Positions 18,943 through 28,975 of a stretch of 64,000 nt of DNA are shown in pieces. Within the stretch, counting starts at the first letter, position 1, and every line of letters starts with the position of its first letter. The notes below the pieces were generated by a model, which saw nothing but the letters and a program-made list of their open reading frames with translations, did not search any database and was not told where the DNA came from. The position numbers and the translations under genes were made by a program. Origin of the DNA: Capnocytophaga haemolytica (GTDB taxonomy: Bacteria > Bacteroidota > Bacteroidia > Flavobacteriales > Flavobacteriaceae); the NCBI RefSeq assembly GCF_001553545.1, contig NZ_CP014227.1:1031001-1095000 (forward strand), read 5' to 3'.

Positions 18943-19140
18943 CTATTTATTAATCACTACCATACACTCTTCGAGTTCTGGTTTGTTTTTGGTATAGGCA
19001 TCTAACCAAACTTTCAGTTCATCTATTTCGTAAGGCAGTAGGGTGTCTATTGCCTTTTGGAGTTCTTTACAGAATAGACTTGGGTCGAAACTTACCTTTG
19101 CTAATACCTCTTTGGTATATTCCAAGATGGGCCTTTTCAT
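18943..19140 (-). CDS. Small conserved hypothetical protein (65 aa)
   Basis: The chosen start is the ATG at 19140 (MKRPILEYTKEVLAKVSF...). Upstream in-frame starts up to 19200 are excluded because the promoter's -7 box lies inside that stretch. The product is acidic and helical, with no signal peptide or transmembrane segment. The sequence DPSLFCKELQKAIDTLLPYE followed by IDELKVWL suggests two amphipathic helices. I recall similar short proteins in many Flavobacteriaceae but no assigned function. It has its own promoter and terminator, so it is monocistronic and likely real. Confidence 0.75.
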   Translation of the reverse strand: MKRPILEYTKEVLAKVSFDPSLFCKELQKAIDTLLPYEIDELKVWLDAYTKNKPELEECMVVINK

Positions 19141-19168
19141 AATGCAATCTTTTCGTGATTTCACAGTA

Positions 19169-19201
19169 CAAATATACGTTATAACGACCATTTCCACCAA
19201 A
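19169..19201 (-). promoter_or_regulatory. Promoter of the 65-residue protein gene
   Basis: On the minus strand: TTTG (complement of 19198-19201), 21 bp spacer, TATATTTG (complement of 19169-19176). It fits the Bacteroidota consensus and fixes the start downstream at 19140. Confidence 0.7.
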
Positions 19202-19235
19202 TAAAAAGTGTTAAACTTTTGTTAATATTCTTAAG

Positions 19236-21005
19236 CTATTCTAAATGAATATCATAGTAGATACGTGCTTGCACCCCTTGCTGTTCGGAGAGCTTATGGA
19301 GGTTTTCATATAGCTTATAGGCTTCATTGCCAACCTCTTGCTTAATAGATTGTGATTTGACTTTCATTGTATATCTATCAATAAGATCTTGAAAGCTAAG
19401 TTTGTAGGTTGGGTAGGTTACTATACCATAGCTACTTATCCCATTTTGCTTTGCTGCGTAGACAAGGGCATCATTTAGGCTACCGATTTCGTCAACTAAG
19501 CCCTTTTTCAGAGCCTCTTCTCCTGACCATACTCTGCCTTGCGCTAAGCTATCGACCTGATTGGTGCTCATCCCTCTGCCTGCTGCCACTCTGCTTACGA
19601 AGAGCTTGTAAGTGCGCTCTATCCCTTCGGTCATTTCTTTGATGAAGCTTTCAGAGGGTTTTTCGAATACGCTGTACTGCTGTGCGTGGGGATGGGTACT
19701 GACAGTTTCGGCGTTGATACCCCAGTTCTCAGCGAGTTTGTGTACATTAGGGATTACCCCAAAAACACCTATCGAGCCTGTGATGGTGCTCTTCTCGGCA
19801 AAGATACGATTAGCATTGCAGGCAATGTAATAGCCACCAGAAGCGGCATAGTTTCCCATTGAGACGTATACTTTTTTCTTTTTCTTAGTGAGCTCAATTT
19901 CGCGGTGCATTAGCTCAGAGGCAAGGGCGCTTCCCCCAGGTGAATTGATACGGAGCACAATTGCCTTAACATGTTTATTATCAACGGCTTTTCTGAGAGA
20001 AGTAATAATGGTTTCATCACCAACTACGCCACCTCTGCCTTTGCCATAGGTGATATCGCCATCAGCGTAGATTACAGCAATTTTATCTTTGGAGGCAGCT
20101 GATTTTGACTTATTGGCGACGCTTTCAGCATAGGCTTCAATACCTATAAAATGCAGATCGTCAATGCTTTTTGTACCTGTTTTTTCACAGAGTTTCTTCT
20201 CAAACTCATCGCGATAGAGGAGTTCGTCAACCAGTCCGCTTGCCTTAGCGCCTTCGGGGGTGCGGGCTTCTAAATTAGTAGCGATGGCATTGAGACGTTC
20301 AACAGAAAGGTTTCTGCTTTGGGCGATGTCAGTAGCGATGCTATTCCATACAGAGGTGAGCAACTCGGTGATTTGCTTTCGGTTCTCCTCACTCATTGTA
20401 TTGCTCAGGAAGGGTTCGACGGCACTTTTATACTTGCCGTGGCGGATGACCTCCATTTGTACACCAGTTTTTTCTTGGAGCTCTTTGTAGAAGAGTACTT
20501 CTGAGGATAAGCCCCTGAGGGTTAGCTCTCCTTGTGGGTTAAGGAAGACCTTATCGGCTATGGATTGGAGGTAATAGTCAAGTTGAGGGATTTGGTCGTT
20601 ATAGGCGAAGACGAACTTGCCTGACTTTTTGAAATCGTTGAGGGCATTACGAAGTTCCTTAGCAAACGCCACCCCGCCGATATTGCCTGAGCTCTTGATG
20701 TTAATACCTTTAATACGGTCGTCGGTTTTTGCATATTCGATTGCTTTGAGTATGGCATTCAGTCCGTTATAGTCCTGTGAGGTGTAGTCAAAGTCCTCAA
20801 TGACGATTTTTTCGCCGTAGTCAGTAAGAGGCTTTTTGAAGTCCAGCTCAAGGATGGTATTGTTTTCTACTTTAGTGCCTTCGCTACTGTTTCCGCCAAT
20901 AGAAGCCATTAGTACAGAAATTATTACGAGGAAGATTACAAACATAATCCCCAAGGAGATAAAGAAGCCGAGAATGGTGGCTAAGAGGGTTTTCAGGAAA
21001 CTCAT
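19236..21005 (-). CDS. sppA: Signal peptide peptidase SppA, 67K type
   Basis: This 589-residue inner-membrane Ser/Lys protease has an N-terminal membrane helix at about 6-35 and two tandem S49/ClpP-like domains. The predicted catalytic Lys is K193 in GKYKSAVEPF and the nucleophile is S359 in INSPGGSALASE. The length agrees with the long (duplicated) SppA form of E. coli. It degrades signal peptides left in the membrane after lipoprotein and protein export. A minus-strand promoter box TACCTTTG lies at the complement of 21038-21045, 33 bp upstream of the start. Confidence 0.93.
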   Translation of the reverse strand: MSFLKTLLATILGFFISLGIMFVIFLVIISVLMASIGGNSSEGTKVENNTILELDFKKPLTDYGEKIVIEDFDYTSQDYNGLNAILKAIEYAKTDDRIKGINIKSSGNIGGVAFAKELRNALNDFKKSGKFVFAYNDQIPQLDYYLQSIADKVFLNPQGELTLRGLSSEVLFYKELQEKTGVQMEVIRHGKYKSAVEPFLSNTMSEENRKQITELLTSVWNSIATDIAQSRNLSVERLNAIATNLEARTPEGAKASGLVDELLYRDEFEKKLCEKTGTKSIDDLHFIGIEAYAESVANKSKSAASKDKIAVIYADGDITYGKGRGGVVGDETIITSLRKAVDNKHVKAIVLRINSPGGSALASELMHREIELTKKKKKVYVSMGNYAASGGYYIACNANRIFAEKSTITGSIGVFGVIPNVHKLAENWGINAETVSTHPHAQQYSVFEKPSESFIKEMTEGIERTYKLFVSRVAAGRGMSTNQVDSLAQGRVWSGEEALKKGLVDEIGSLNDALVYAAKQNGISSYGIVTYPTYKLSFQDLIDRYTMKVKSQSIKQEVGNEAYKLYENLHKLSEQQGVQARIYYDIHLE

Positions 21006-21537
21006 TTTTACTTATTTTACGATGATTAAAACTGTGGCAAAGGTAGGTATTTATCTTGGAATAAAAAAATTTTTGTAGGATTATTTATATATAGGTGGAG
21101 AAAAGGGTGGATTGAGCTACTGGGTTTCTCCGTTACCCCTTCGATATGTGTTCGTTTTTTTAGATAGCGGAGAATAGGAAGTCACGGATGTATATTATTA
21201 ACAAAATTTATAAGTTTTTTAGAAGTGTATTTTTGTTTACTTGATAAATGGTTTCGTTTTTTTTAGGGATAAATATATTAAAAATTATTAAAAACTATAT
21301 TTTCATTCTGTAATTTGTTATATTTATAACCTTAAAAAGTGTTGTTATTTTTTTAAATCAGCGTGTATTGTAAAAAAGCTCTATTTTTTTAACATTTTAT
21401 TAGTATGTGATTTTCAGTTAATTGTATTTATAATGGCTTTAAATATTAAAATAGACGAAAAAAATAGGGTAAAAAGTTTTTTCAGTTTTTAAAATTATAT
21501 TAATTTTACCGCGAATTTAATTTATTTCAATAAAGTA
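21006..21537. other. Long AT-rich intergenic region upstream of susC-like gene
   Basis: It holds the sppA promoter (complement of 21038-21045), the third copy of the 26-bp dispersed repeat, and a ~350-bp very AT-rich stretch with no convincing ORF. A TAATTTTA box at 21501-21508, one base off the -7 consensus, is the best candidate for the susC promoter. The remaining leader may contain regulator sites, but none is recognisable. Confidence 0.5.
21127..21154 (+). repeat. 26-bp dispersed intergenic repeat, copy 3
   Basis: It reads TCCGTTACCCC then TTCGATATGTGTTCG. It aligns gap-free with copies at 5228-5256 (minus) and 13226-13254; the TTCGATATGTG half resembles the 11-bp tandem units at 55898-55941. 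Confidence 0.55.
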
Positions 21538-24500
21538 ATGAAAGTGAAAATATCAATGCTAATGTTCGTTTTGATGCTTTTTAGCGGTTCGCTTTGGGCG
21601 CAAACGAAAGTATCTGTGACAGGTACTGTTACGGGTAACGACAAGATGCCCTTACCAGGTGTGAGTGTTGTTATTAAAGGGACAACACGAGGCGTATCAA
21701 CTGACTTTGACGGGAAGTATCAGATACAGGCTTCACAGGGTGAGGTGATTGAGTTTAGCTCAATGGGGTATACTTCTCAGCACAAGAAGGTGAGCAAAGC
21801 GAGTGGTTCAGAGGTTATTAACGTTGTTTTGACTGAGGAAATTCAGCAGCTCGAAGGTACGGTGGTTACTGCCCTTGGTATCAAACGCCAAGAGAAAGCC
21901 TTGAGCTACAACGTACAACAAGTAAAAGCCGAAGAGCTTACCAAGGTGAAAGACGCCAACGTGGTTAATAGCCTGAATGGTAAGGTAGCTGGGGTGAATA
22001 TCCAACGTAGCTCTGCAGGTGTTGGGGGTGCTACCAAAGTGGTGATGCGTGGGCTCAAATCATTGGATGGTAACAACGGCGTACTCTATGTGATTGATGG
22101 GGTACCAATGTTTAACAAGCAGAGTGATGGTGGTGGAAATAACTTTGGTAAGCCAGGTGGTGGTGAAGGTATTGCCGACATCAACCCTGATGATATTGAG
22201 AGTATCAACGTGCTTACAGGTCCTTCTTCAGCAGCACTTTATGGTAGTGAGGCTGCCAATGGGGTTATCCTCATCAATACTAAGAAAGGTAAAGAAGGCA
22301 AGCTCGAAGTTACCCTCGGTAGTAGTGTTGAACTGATGAAACCATTTATTTTGCCTGAGTTCCAGAATACGTATGGCAGCAATGGCGATAGAAGCTGGGG
22401 TGCTAAGCTCGCAACTCCTTCAAATGTAGACCCAAGGAAGTTCTTCCAGACAGGGACGAATATTAACAACTCCCTTACCTTATCAACAGGAAACAAGCAG
22501 AACCAAACGTATGCTTCTTTTGCACAAACTAGTGCAGATGGGTTGATTCCGAATAATGCTTATTATCGTTATAATGTAGGGGTACGTAATACTTCTAATT
22601 TCTTGAATGATAAGATGCATTTAGACGTAAGTGGTAACTTTATCCGTCAAGGGAATAGAAATATGACTGCTGGGGGTGGCTACTTTAACCCATTGGTAGG
22701 GCTTTACTTGATGCCTCGTGGATTGGATTACAACGATGTAGCGGTATACGAACGCTATAACCCTGATAGAAAAATCTCAGAAAGATACCAACCTTTCTCT
22801 GACAGAGTTGATTCATATTTCTCTGAAAACCCTTGGTGGGTTGCCAATCGTGAGGTTTTTACCTCAAACAAAAAGCGCTATATGATGTCCGCTTCTTTGA
22901 AGTATGATATTTTTGATTTCCTCAATATCACAGGGCGTGTACGCTTGGATAATGATTATGGCACCAATGAAGAGAAATTGTATGCAAGTACTACCAACTT
23001 CTTAGTAGGTTGGAAAAACGAATTAGGTTCTCATAACAAGGGTAGATATGGCATTACCGAATCTAAGGATGAGCAAACTTATGCGGATGTAATGTTGAAC
23101 TTCAACAAGTCGTTTGGAAAAGATTTCTCATTGACAGCTAACTTAGGTTCGAGCTATAACGACCGTTACAGCAGATCGCTCAGTGCTTCTGGTTATTTAT
23201 ACAAGGTGTCAAACCTCTTTTCTACTGCCAATTTCAATGCCGTAGATGCAGGTGCAGGGCAAAGCTACTATCGTGCTAAGAATGTAGCTGTATTTGGTAG
23301 TGCAGAACTTGGTTATAAAGGGATGCTGTATCTCTCAGTAACAGGGCGTAACGACTGGTCTTCACAATTGGTAAACTCAGCAGAACCTTCATTCTTCTAC
23401 CCATCGGTAGGGCTTTCGGGGGTAATTTCGCAGATGGCTAAGATGCCTGAGTTTATCAACTACCTGAAAGTGCGTGGTTCTTATACTGAAGTAGGTTCTC
23501 CTATCAGTAAGACAGGGATTACCCCAGGGACGATTACTCACGAGCTTACTCAGGAAGGGCTGAAGCCTAATACTGTGTATCCTTATCCAGAGTTTAAGGC
23601 AGAACGTACGGCTTCTTGGGAATTTGGGTTGAACTCTAAATTCTTTAAGAATGCCCTTTCAGTTGATCTGACTTTGTACAAATCGAACACATATAATCAG
23701 TTCTTTGAGCAAGATTTGTCAGCGTCATCAACTTATTCGAAGTTCTATCTGCAAGCAGGGAATGTTGAGAACAGAGGGATTGAGTTAGCGGTAAGTTTCA
23801 ACAAAGAATTGGTGAAAGACTTTAATTGGAATACGTCTGTTACTTACTCTCGCAACGTAAATAAGATAAAAGAATTAGTAAGAGGCTACCGCAATCCATT
23901 TACAGGGGAGACATTTGATATTAAAGAAATAAGCAAGGGAGGATATACATTGCGCGAAGGTGGTAGTATGTCGGATGTGATTGTAAAAGGTGTGCTTTGG
24001 AAGGATGCCAATGGCGATTTGGTAGAAGAAGCTTCTGAGTACAAATGGGATAATACGCAAGAGGTGAAATTAGGTCGTTTGACCCCCGATTTCCAAATGG
24101 GTTGGAGAAATACTTTCTCTTATAAGAATATCGACCTTAGCTTGCTGTTCAACGGTAGTTTTGGAGGTATCGTTTTGGCTGGGACACAGCCTTACTTAGA
24201 TGCTTATGGCGTTTCAAAGGCGTCTGCTCAAGCACGTGATAATGGCTTGTTTGTAAATGGTAAACCTGTGAATGTAGAAAAATATTACAATACCATTAAG
24301 AAATTGCCAGGCTACTATTCTTACGATGCTACGAATGTTCGTCTGCAAGAGGTAGCACTCACCTATAGTATTAAAGGTGAAGAGTTCCATTGGGATAAAG
24401 TAAAACGTATTACACTCGGTGTGATAGGTACAAACCTTTGGATGATTTACAACAAAGCTCCATTCGACCCTCAACTTACTTTTGGGGTAGGCACTTATTC

Positions 24501-24567
24501 TCAAAAAGAATTATTTATGACGCCAAGTGCTACTACTTATGGTGCAAGTTTGAAAATTCAATTCTAA
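21538..24567 (+). CDS. SusC/RagA family TonB-linked outer-membrane transporter (GpdC-like)
   Basis: The 1009-residue protein has a signal peptide (LWAQTKVS), an N-terminal carboxypeptidase-regulatory-like domain (VTGTVTGNDKMPLPGVSVVIKG, split near residue 27-48), the SusC plug signature (GLKSLDGNNGVLYVIDGVPM) and a 22-strand beta barrel to the C-terminal Phe. With the SusD partner it forms the pedal-bin importer for large glycans or glycopeptides energised by TonB. It is the first gene of a locus that continues with SusD, a GH18 endoglycosidase and surface lipoproteins. This is the same gene set as the Gpd locus of C. canimorsus, which strips N-glycans from IgG. Identity with GpdC is inferred from context only. 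Confidence 0.93.
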   Translation: MKVKISMLMFVLMLFSGSLWAQTKVSVTGTVTGNDKMPLPGVSVVIKGTTRGVSTDFDGKYQIQASQGEVIEFSSMGYTSQHKKVSKASGSEVINVVLTEEIQQLEGTVVTALGIKRQEKALSYNVQQVKAEELTKVKDANVVNSLNGKVAGVNIQRSSAGVGGATKVVMRGLKSLDGNNGVLYVIDGVPMFNKQSDGGGNNFGKPGGGEGIADINPDDIESINVLTGPSSAALYGSEAANGVILINTKKGKEGKLEVTLGSSVELMKPFILPEFQNTYGSNGDRSWGAKLATPSNVDPRKFFQTGTNINNSLTLSTGNKQNQTYASFAQTSADGLIPNNAYYRYNVGVRNTSNFLNDKMHLDVSGNFIRQGNRNMTAGGGYFNPLVGLYLMPRGLDYNDVAVYERYNPDRKISERYQPFSDRVDSYFSENPWWVANREVFTSNKKRYMMSASLKYDIFDFLNITGRVRLDNDYGTNEEKLYASTTNFLVGWKNELGSHNKGRYGITESKDEQTYADVMLNFNKSFGKDFSLTANLGSSYNDRYSRSLSASGYLYKVSNLFSTANFNAVDAGAGQSYYRAKNVAVFGSAELGYKGMLYLSVTGRNDWSSQLVNSAEPSFFYPSVGLSGVISQMAKMPEFINYLKVRGSYTEVGSPISKTGITPGTITHELTQEGLKPNTVYPYPEFKAERTASWEFGLNSKFFKNALSVDLTLYKSNTYNQFFEQDLSASSTYSKFYLQAGNVENRGIELAVSFNKELVKDFNWNTSVTYSRNVNKIKELVRGYRNPFTGETFDIKEISKGGYTLREGGSMSDVIVKGVLWKDANGDLVEEASEYKWDNTQEVKLGRLTPDFQMGWRNTFSYKNIDLSLLFNGSFGGIVLAGTQPYLDAYGVSKASAQARDNGLFVNGKPVNVEKYYNTIKKLPGYYSYDATNVRLQEVALTYSIKGEEFHWDKVKRITLGVIGTNLWMIYNKAPFDPQLTFGVGTYSQKELFMTPSATTYGASLKIQF

Positions 24568-24585
24568 TTTTTAAAGATTAAGATA

Positions 24586-26250
24586 ATGAAAATATTTAAT
24601 AGAAATATAATAGCTGTAATACTTTCAAGTGTAGTGCTTACCTCTTGTATTAAAGATTTCCAAGATGTAAACACCAACCCTTTGCAGCCTAATGACGAGC
24701 AAAGAGAGAGAGACGGATTGGATAATGGAGGTTATTTTGCGAGCTTGGTGCAACGCCCTATTCCTACGGGAGTAGGCGTAGGTCCTGCCAATGATTATCA
24801 GGTGATACAAAATATGAGTACAGACAACTGGGTAGGCTACTTTTCTCCTGGGAAAAACAAATGGGATGGTGGTACCAACCAAACTAGTTTCTACATCTCT
24901 GACGGGCGTAATAACGGTACGTTCAACACCTTGATACAAGTGCTGATGAATCCTTTCTTTAAGATTAAATTACAGACGCACACCACCGAGACCGTCAATG
25001 GTAAATTGGTATTTACCCCAAAAGATCTCAGCAGTAGAGCGATCTATTCCTTAGCACAGATTGTGAAGATTATGGGTATGCACCGTGCTACTGACCTTTA
25101 TGGTCCTATTCCTTATAGCGATATGGAGCCAGGGAAGCAGAATGCTAAATACGATAGCCAAGAGGCTGTCTACAAGGCATTTTTCAAAGAACTCGTAGAA
25201 GCCAGAGACGTGCTTATTGAGTATGGTACCAGCAAAAAGGTCTTGGAAGAGTTTGACCCTGTTTACCAAGGTGATACTGCAAAATGGATTCGCCTTGCCA
25301 ACTCATTGATGTTGCGTTTGGCTATCCGCGTGCGCTATGCGGATGCGGCACTGGCACAAAAGTACATCACTGAGGCTACTGATGTCAGCAAAGGTGGACT
25401 TATTGAGAGCGATGACCAAGCCGCTAAGCTCGTAACTACGGCACGCAATCGTTTTGATAACTCATTGGTAACGATGTTAGGCTATAAAGAACTCTATATG
25501 GGGGCTACCATTTATTCGTATCTCTCAGGCTATAGCGATCCGCGTATGGCTAAATACTTTAAAGAAGGCACTGCGGATACCAATCCGAAGGTTCCAGGCT
25601 ATTATGCAGTGCGCTCAGGTATCGGCCCTAATTTGGCTGATGGTCTCTACAAAGAGTTTTCTGTGCCAGCAGTGGTAACCACCACACCTACCTATTGGTT
25701 GCGCGCCTCTGAAGTACAATTCTTGTTGGCTGAGGCAGCACTGGCAGGGCTCTACACAGGCGATGCTGAAACGCTTTACAAAAAGGGCATCGAGATGTCG
25801 TTTACTGAAAACGGCTTAACTGCTGCACAAGCACAAACCTACTACGGGGCTACAGGGAAACCTGGGGATTATACCGACCCTAAAACTTCTGATTACAGTA
25901 TCACTGCTGCCAGCACTATTGATAAGAAATGGCTCGCATCAGGATCTACAGAGGAACACTTAGAGCAAATCATCACCCAGAAGTACATCGCCAATTATCC
26001 TAACGGATTCGAGTCGTGGAGCGAGTGGCGCCGTACAGGCTATCCACGTATGTTCCCTGTGCCTGTTGATTTGAGCAACAAGGGCACGCGCAACGTCGGC
26101 AATGGCGGAAAAGACTACGGCGTACGTAGATTCCCGCTTCCTGAAGTAGAGTTTAGGCTCAACAAAGCCAATGTAACTGCTGCCCAAGCCTTAATTGGCG
26201 GAGCGGACAACGCAGCAACGAATGTTTGGTGGGATAAAAAATCAAAATAA
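24586..26250 (+). CDS. SusD/RagB family surface lipoprotein (GpdD-like)
   Basis: This 554-residue lipoprotein has a lipobox at residues 18-21 (LTSC), followed by IKDFQDVNTNP, typical of the SusD-like subfamily 2. TPR helices are seen throughout (ARAIYSLAQIVKIMGMHRATDLYGPIPYSD; ANSLMLRLAIRVRYAD), and the C-terminal WSEWRRTGYPRMFPV is a hallmark of this family. It acts as the glycan-binding lid of the SusC transporter on the cell surface. It is 18 bp downstream of susC and 8 bp before the GH18 gene, so the genes are one operon. Confidence 0.93.
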   Translation: MKIFNRNIIAVILSSVVLTSCIKDFQDVNTNPLQPNDEQRERDGLDNGGYFASLVQRPIPTGVGVGPANDYQVIQNMSTDNWVGYFSPGKNKWDGGTNQTSFYISDGRNNGTFNTLIQVLMNPFFKIKLQTHTTETVNGKLVFTPKDLSSRAIYSLAQIVKIMGMHRATDLYGPIPYSDMEPGKQNAKYDSQEAVYKAFFKELVEARDVLIEYGTSKKVLEEFDPVYQGDTAKWIRLANSLMLRLAIRVRYADAALAQKYITEATDVSKGGLIESDDQAAKLVTTARNRFDNSLVTMLGYKELYMGATIYSYLSGYSDPRMAKYFKEGTADTNPKVPGYYAVRSGIGPNLADGLYKEFSVPAVVTTTPTYWLRASEVQFLLAEAALAGLYTGDAETLYKKGIEMSFTENGLTAAQAQTYYGATGKPGDYTDPKTSDYSITAASTIDKKWLASGSTEEHLEQIITQKYIANYPNGFESWSEWRRTGYPRMFPVPVDLSNKGTRNVGNGGKDYGVRRFPLPEVEFRLNKANVTAAQALIGGADNAATNVWWDKKSK

Positions 26251-26258
26251 TAAGCAAT

Positions 26259-27605
26259 ATGAAAAAATACATATACACAATCATAGCGGTTTCTGCCTTA
26301 GTGGCTGCTTGTAGCAAATGGACAGAAACCGAGTCAATGGCAGATGATTTCGAGAATGCTGCCTTGAAGGACCTGCGCGAAAAACGCGATAACGCTAAGT
26401 TTGAAGCCGAAGCACAGCGCACTGAGGAAAACCGAAAAGCCTTGGACGCTTATTGGGCACAACTCAGAGAATACAAGAAGAAAGCTTGGCTCAACACGGG
26501 CGAAGCAGGTGGGCAAACACCGTTTTTCTACTTCTGGTACTCAGGAGGCTTTTGGACAACCCAAAAAGGAATAGCAAAAACCTGGTTGCAGTCTATTCCT
26601 GACTCTGTTACAGCTATTTCTATGTGGGGTGGCTTAGGTACACGCCCTGAGAATCTTTCCGATATGCAGAAGAAAGACCTTGAGATATTTCACAAAAAAG
26701 GGAGTAAAGTATTTATGTGCTGGCAAACTCCAAGTGTTGGTTTAGGGTTACCAAGCCGCAAAGATGGAACTTTGAATGGGTATGATGATTTTCATAAAAA
26801 ATACCCCTACAGCGAATGTAAAGAACAATGGGGACAGATTTATGCTCGTGAGCTTTCTCGTTACATTATAGTGCTTGGTTTTGATGGCTATGATTTGGAC
26901 TGGGAAACTTGTGGAGATCACGGGGCTGAAACTGATGAGGGGACTCCTTTTATGATGAATAAAAATTCGGATGATAGCAGTTTAGCACGATTTGTAAAAG
27001 AAATGGCTAAGTACTTTGGTCCTGTAGGTCCTAACCACTTGGTAAAAACACAAGCAAAACGCGAAGCAAATATCAAGGCACTATTTGATGCTTCTACAAC
27101 TGGCTTTCACCCTAAGGAAAAGGAATACATTGAAGAGTTTAAGCCATATCTGCCAAGTGATTATTTAACTAAGCGTTATTATTTCTGTGCAGATGTTCCT
27201 TGTGGGGTTGCTGCAGTTTTTAATAATCACTTTAAGGAATTCTTTGACAAGCACTTTATGCAAGACTATCAAGTATCAGGTGTTGGTACGCATATCAAGC
27301 AGTTAGGGGGGGTATATTATAACTCTACCAGTGCAAACTACCAAGCAGGCAATTTTAAAGTAACCCCTGCTAAAGCAAAAGCTATTCACAACAAACAAAT
27401 TTGGGGCTTTGGGGCTTATCACGGTCAAACAGATTATGAAATCAATAATGAGAATAACATTCAATTTACTGATTATTTAAAAGCTAATAATCTGAAAAGA
27501 AAATATTTGCATTATGCTTGGACTCGCGAATGTATACGCATCGCCGATCCACGACCTAACTACGCTGGCTATGTGGAAAAAGAACCTTATATCGTTATAC
27601 CTTAA
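26259..27605 (+). CDS. GH18 endo-beta-N-acetylglucosaminidase lipoprotein (GpdG-like)
   Basis: This 448-residue lipoprotein has a lipobox ending at C18 (LVAAC). The GH18 catalytic motif DxxDxDxE is intact as D209-GYD-LDW-E216, with E216 the predicted acid/base. A helical spacer of ~60 residues precedes the TIM barrel. Family members of this size in SusCD loci (EndoBT-, EndoS- and GpdG-like) cut between the two GlcNAc residues of N-glycans. Lying directly behind susD, it probably acts on the cell surface and feeds the released glycan to the SusCD importer. IgG as a substrate is an inference from the C. canimorsus Gpd system; specificity cannot be read here. Confidence 0.88.
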   Translation: MKKYIYTIIAVSALVAACSKWTETESMADDFENAALKDLREKRDNAKFEAEAQRTEENRKALDAYWAQLREYKKKAWLNTGEAGGQTPFFYFWYSGGFWTTQKGIAKTWLQSIPDSVTAISMWGGLGTRPENLSDMQKKDLEIFHKKGSKVFMCWQTPSVGLGLPSRKDGTLNGYDDFHKKYPYSECKEQWGQIYARELSRYIIVLGFDGYDLDWETCGDHGAETDEGTPFMMNKNSDDSSLARFVKEMAKYFGPVGPNHLVKTQAKREANIKALFDASTTGFHPKEKEYIEEFKPYLPSDYLTKRYYFCADVPCGVAAVFNNHFKEFFDKHFMQDYQVSGVGTHIKQLGGVYYNSTSANYQAGNFKVTPAKAKAIHNKQIWGFGAYHGQTDYEINNENNIQFTDYLKANNLKRKYLHYAWTRECIRIADPRPNYAGYVEKEPYIVIP

Positions 27606-27617
27606 TCTTGTATCACA

Positions 27618-28865
27618 ATGAAAAATATCATATTTAAAACATCTTTTTTGGCAGTGCTCTTCTCTGCGATGAGCTGCCAAGATAAATTGGACACCCCAAG
27701 CGGCAACGAGGCTTCGGCGATCTATATGCCCGAGCAAACCGCTACTATCAACATTGCTTCGTCAACCGTTGGCGGGCAGACCGATGTGGAAGTGCGTTTG
27801 GCAAAACGCAACGACGAGGATGTGAAGGCTACCATCTCTATGGATGATTTCTTCGCGGCTTATAACAAGAAAAATAACACCCGCTACAAAGTGTTGCCAG
27901 CAAGCGAATATAAAATCTACCAAGTAGGTGACCCTTCCAACGTGATGAAGGACGGGAAGATTGTGGTAAACATCAAAAAGAAGGAAGCCGCTGCAAAAAT
28001 CCGTGTAGTGGTAAATCCGCTCAGTGATGAAACTTACCCTATTGGTATCAAATACGCTATTCCGCTGCGAATTACTTCTGCAGGCGTATCGCGAATTTTG
28101 GAAAACGACCGCGCTGTGGTATCGTTCAACCGTCCGTTCAAAACTTCGGTAGGCGAAATCAAAAAAGGGAACAATTTCTCTGTTGCCTTAGATCCAACCA
28201 TCCCTACCACTGCTGAGTTCACCATTCAAGGACACTTTGTCTTCTCAAATTTTGATAACACAGGTATGGGGCACTATTGGAATCAGTCTATGATTAACTT
28301 CCGAGGTGGTCCTGGCTCTAACTGGTGGTATACACGTGTTAATAAAGGTTCTTTTCAAGTAAAAGACCTTGATGCCGATGGAGATGCAACAGAAATTAAA
28401 ATGGATGTAAAAACGGGCACTTGGTATCAAGTTTCCTATGTATATAAGGATAATAACTTGAAGGTATATATCAATGGTAAGCTCGCTAAAACTTTTGTAC
28501 GTCCTAACTTGAGTTTCGTTAAAGGAGAAGGTGGGGCGATCACTGTCGGAAATGCAGGCAATGACGATTCACGCGACTACCGCATTCGTGAAGTACGTGT
28601 GTGGAACCGCGCCCTTACTGAGGCTGAGATTAACGACAATCTCTACCTCCCTGTCGATCCTGATGCTGAAGGACTCCTTGTTTACTTACCTATTGATAAG
28701 AAAAATGGCTTTAAGGAACTTACAAAATACAATAATAAGGTAACCTTTGGCAAGAGCGGACACGACCCTAAGACCCAACCACCAGTACAGGAATCAGACA
28801 TCTCCGTAGAGTGGACGGAAAACGTAAAATTCCCTTCTGATACATTTACAACCACTACTGATTAG
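27618..28865 (+). CDS. DUF1735 and LamG domain surface lipoprotein (GpdE/F-like)
   Basis: The 415-residue product has a lipobox ending at C20 (SAMSC, then QDKLD). An N-terminal DUF1735/BT_3987-type domain covers about 30-170 (VRLAKRNDEDVKATISMD; YPIGIKYAIPLRI) and a LamG/concanavalin-like jelly roll covers about 190-360 (EFTIQGHFVFS; WYQVSYVYKDNNLKVYINGK; REVRVWNRALTEAEI). Such proteins are surface glycan-binding accessory lipoproteins of SusCD loci, capturing glycoprotein for the endoglycosidase. It follows the GH18 gene by 12 bp and ends at a perfect hairpin terminator. Confidence 0.85.
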   Translation: MKNIIFKTSFLAVLFSAMSCQDKLDTPSGNEASAIYMPEQTATINIASSTVGGQTDVEVRLAKRNDEDVKATISMDDFFAAYNKKNNTRYKVLPASEYKIYQVGDPSNVMKDGKIVVNIKKKEAAAKIRVVVNPLSDETYPIGIKYAIPLRITSAGVSRILENDRAVVSFNRPFKTSVGEIKKGNNFSVALDPTIPTTAEFTIQGHFVFSNFDNTGMGHYWNQSMINFRGGPGSNWWYTRVNKGSFQVKDLDADGDATEIKMDVKTGTWYQVSYVYKDNNLKVYINGKLAKTFVRPNLSFVKGEGGAITVGNAGNDDSRDYRIREVRVWNRALTEAEINDNLYLPVDPDAEGLLVYLPIDKKNGFKELTKYNNKVTFGKSGHDPKTQPPVQESDISVEWTENVKFPSDTFTTTTD

Positions 28866-28877
28866 TAAAAAGTTCAT

Positions 28878-28911
28878 AACTATGTCAAAGTTATACCACT
28901 TTGACATAGTT
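28878..28911 (+). terminator. Terminator after the LamG lipoprotein gene
   Basis: AACTATGTCAAAGT at 28878-28891 pairs perfectly with ACTTTGACATAGTT at 28898-28911 (14 bp, loop TATACC), followed by a T-rich run. It closes the susC-to-LamG transcription unit. Confidence 0.9.
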
Positions 28912-28975
28912 TTACTATTCTTTTTCTAAAAAATAGCTTTTCAGTTGTTTTTTTAGAAGTAGAAAATTAAAAAAG

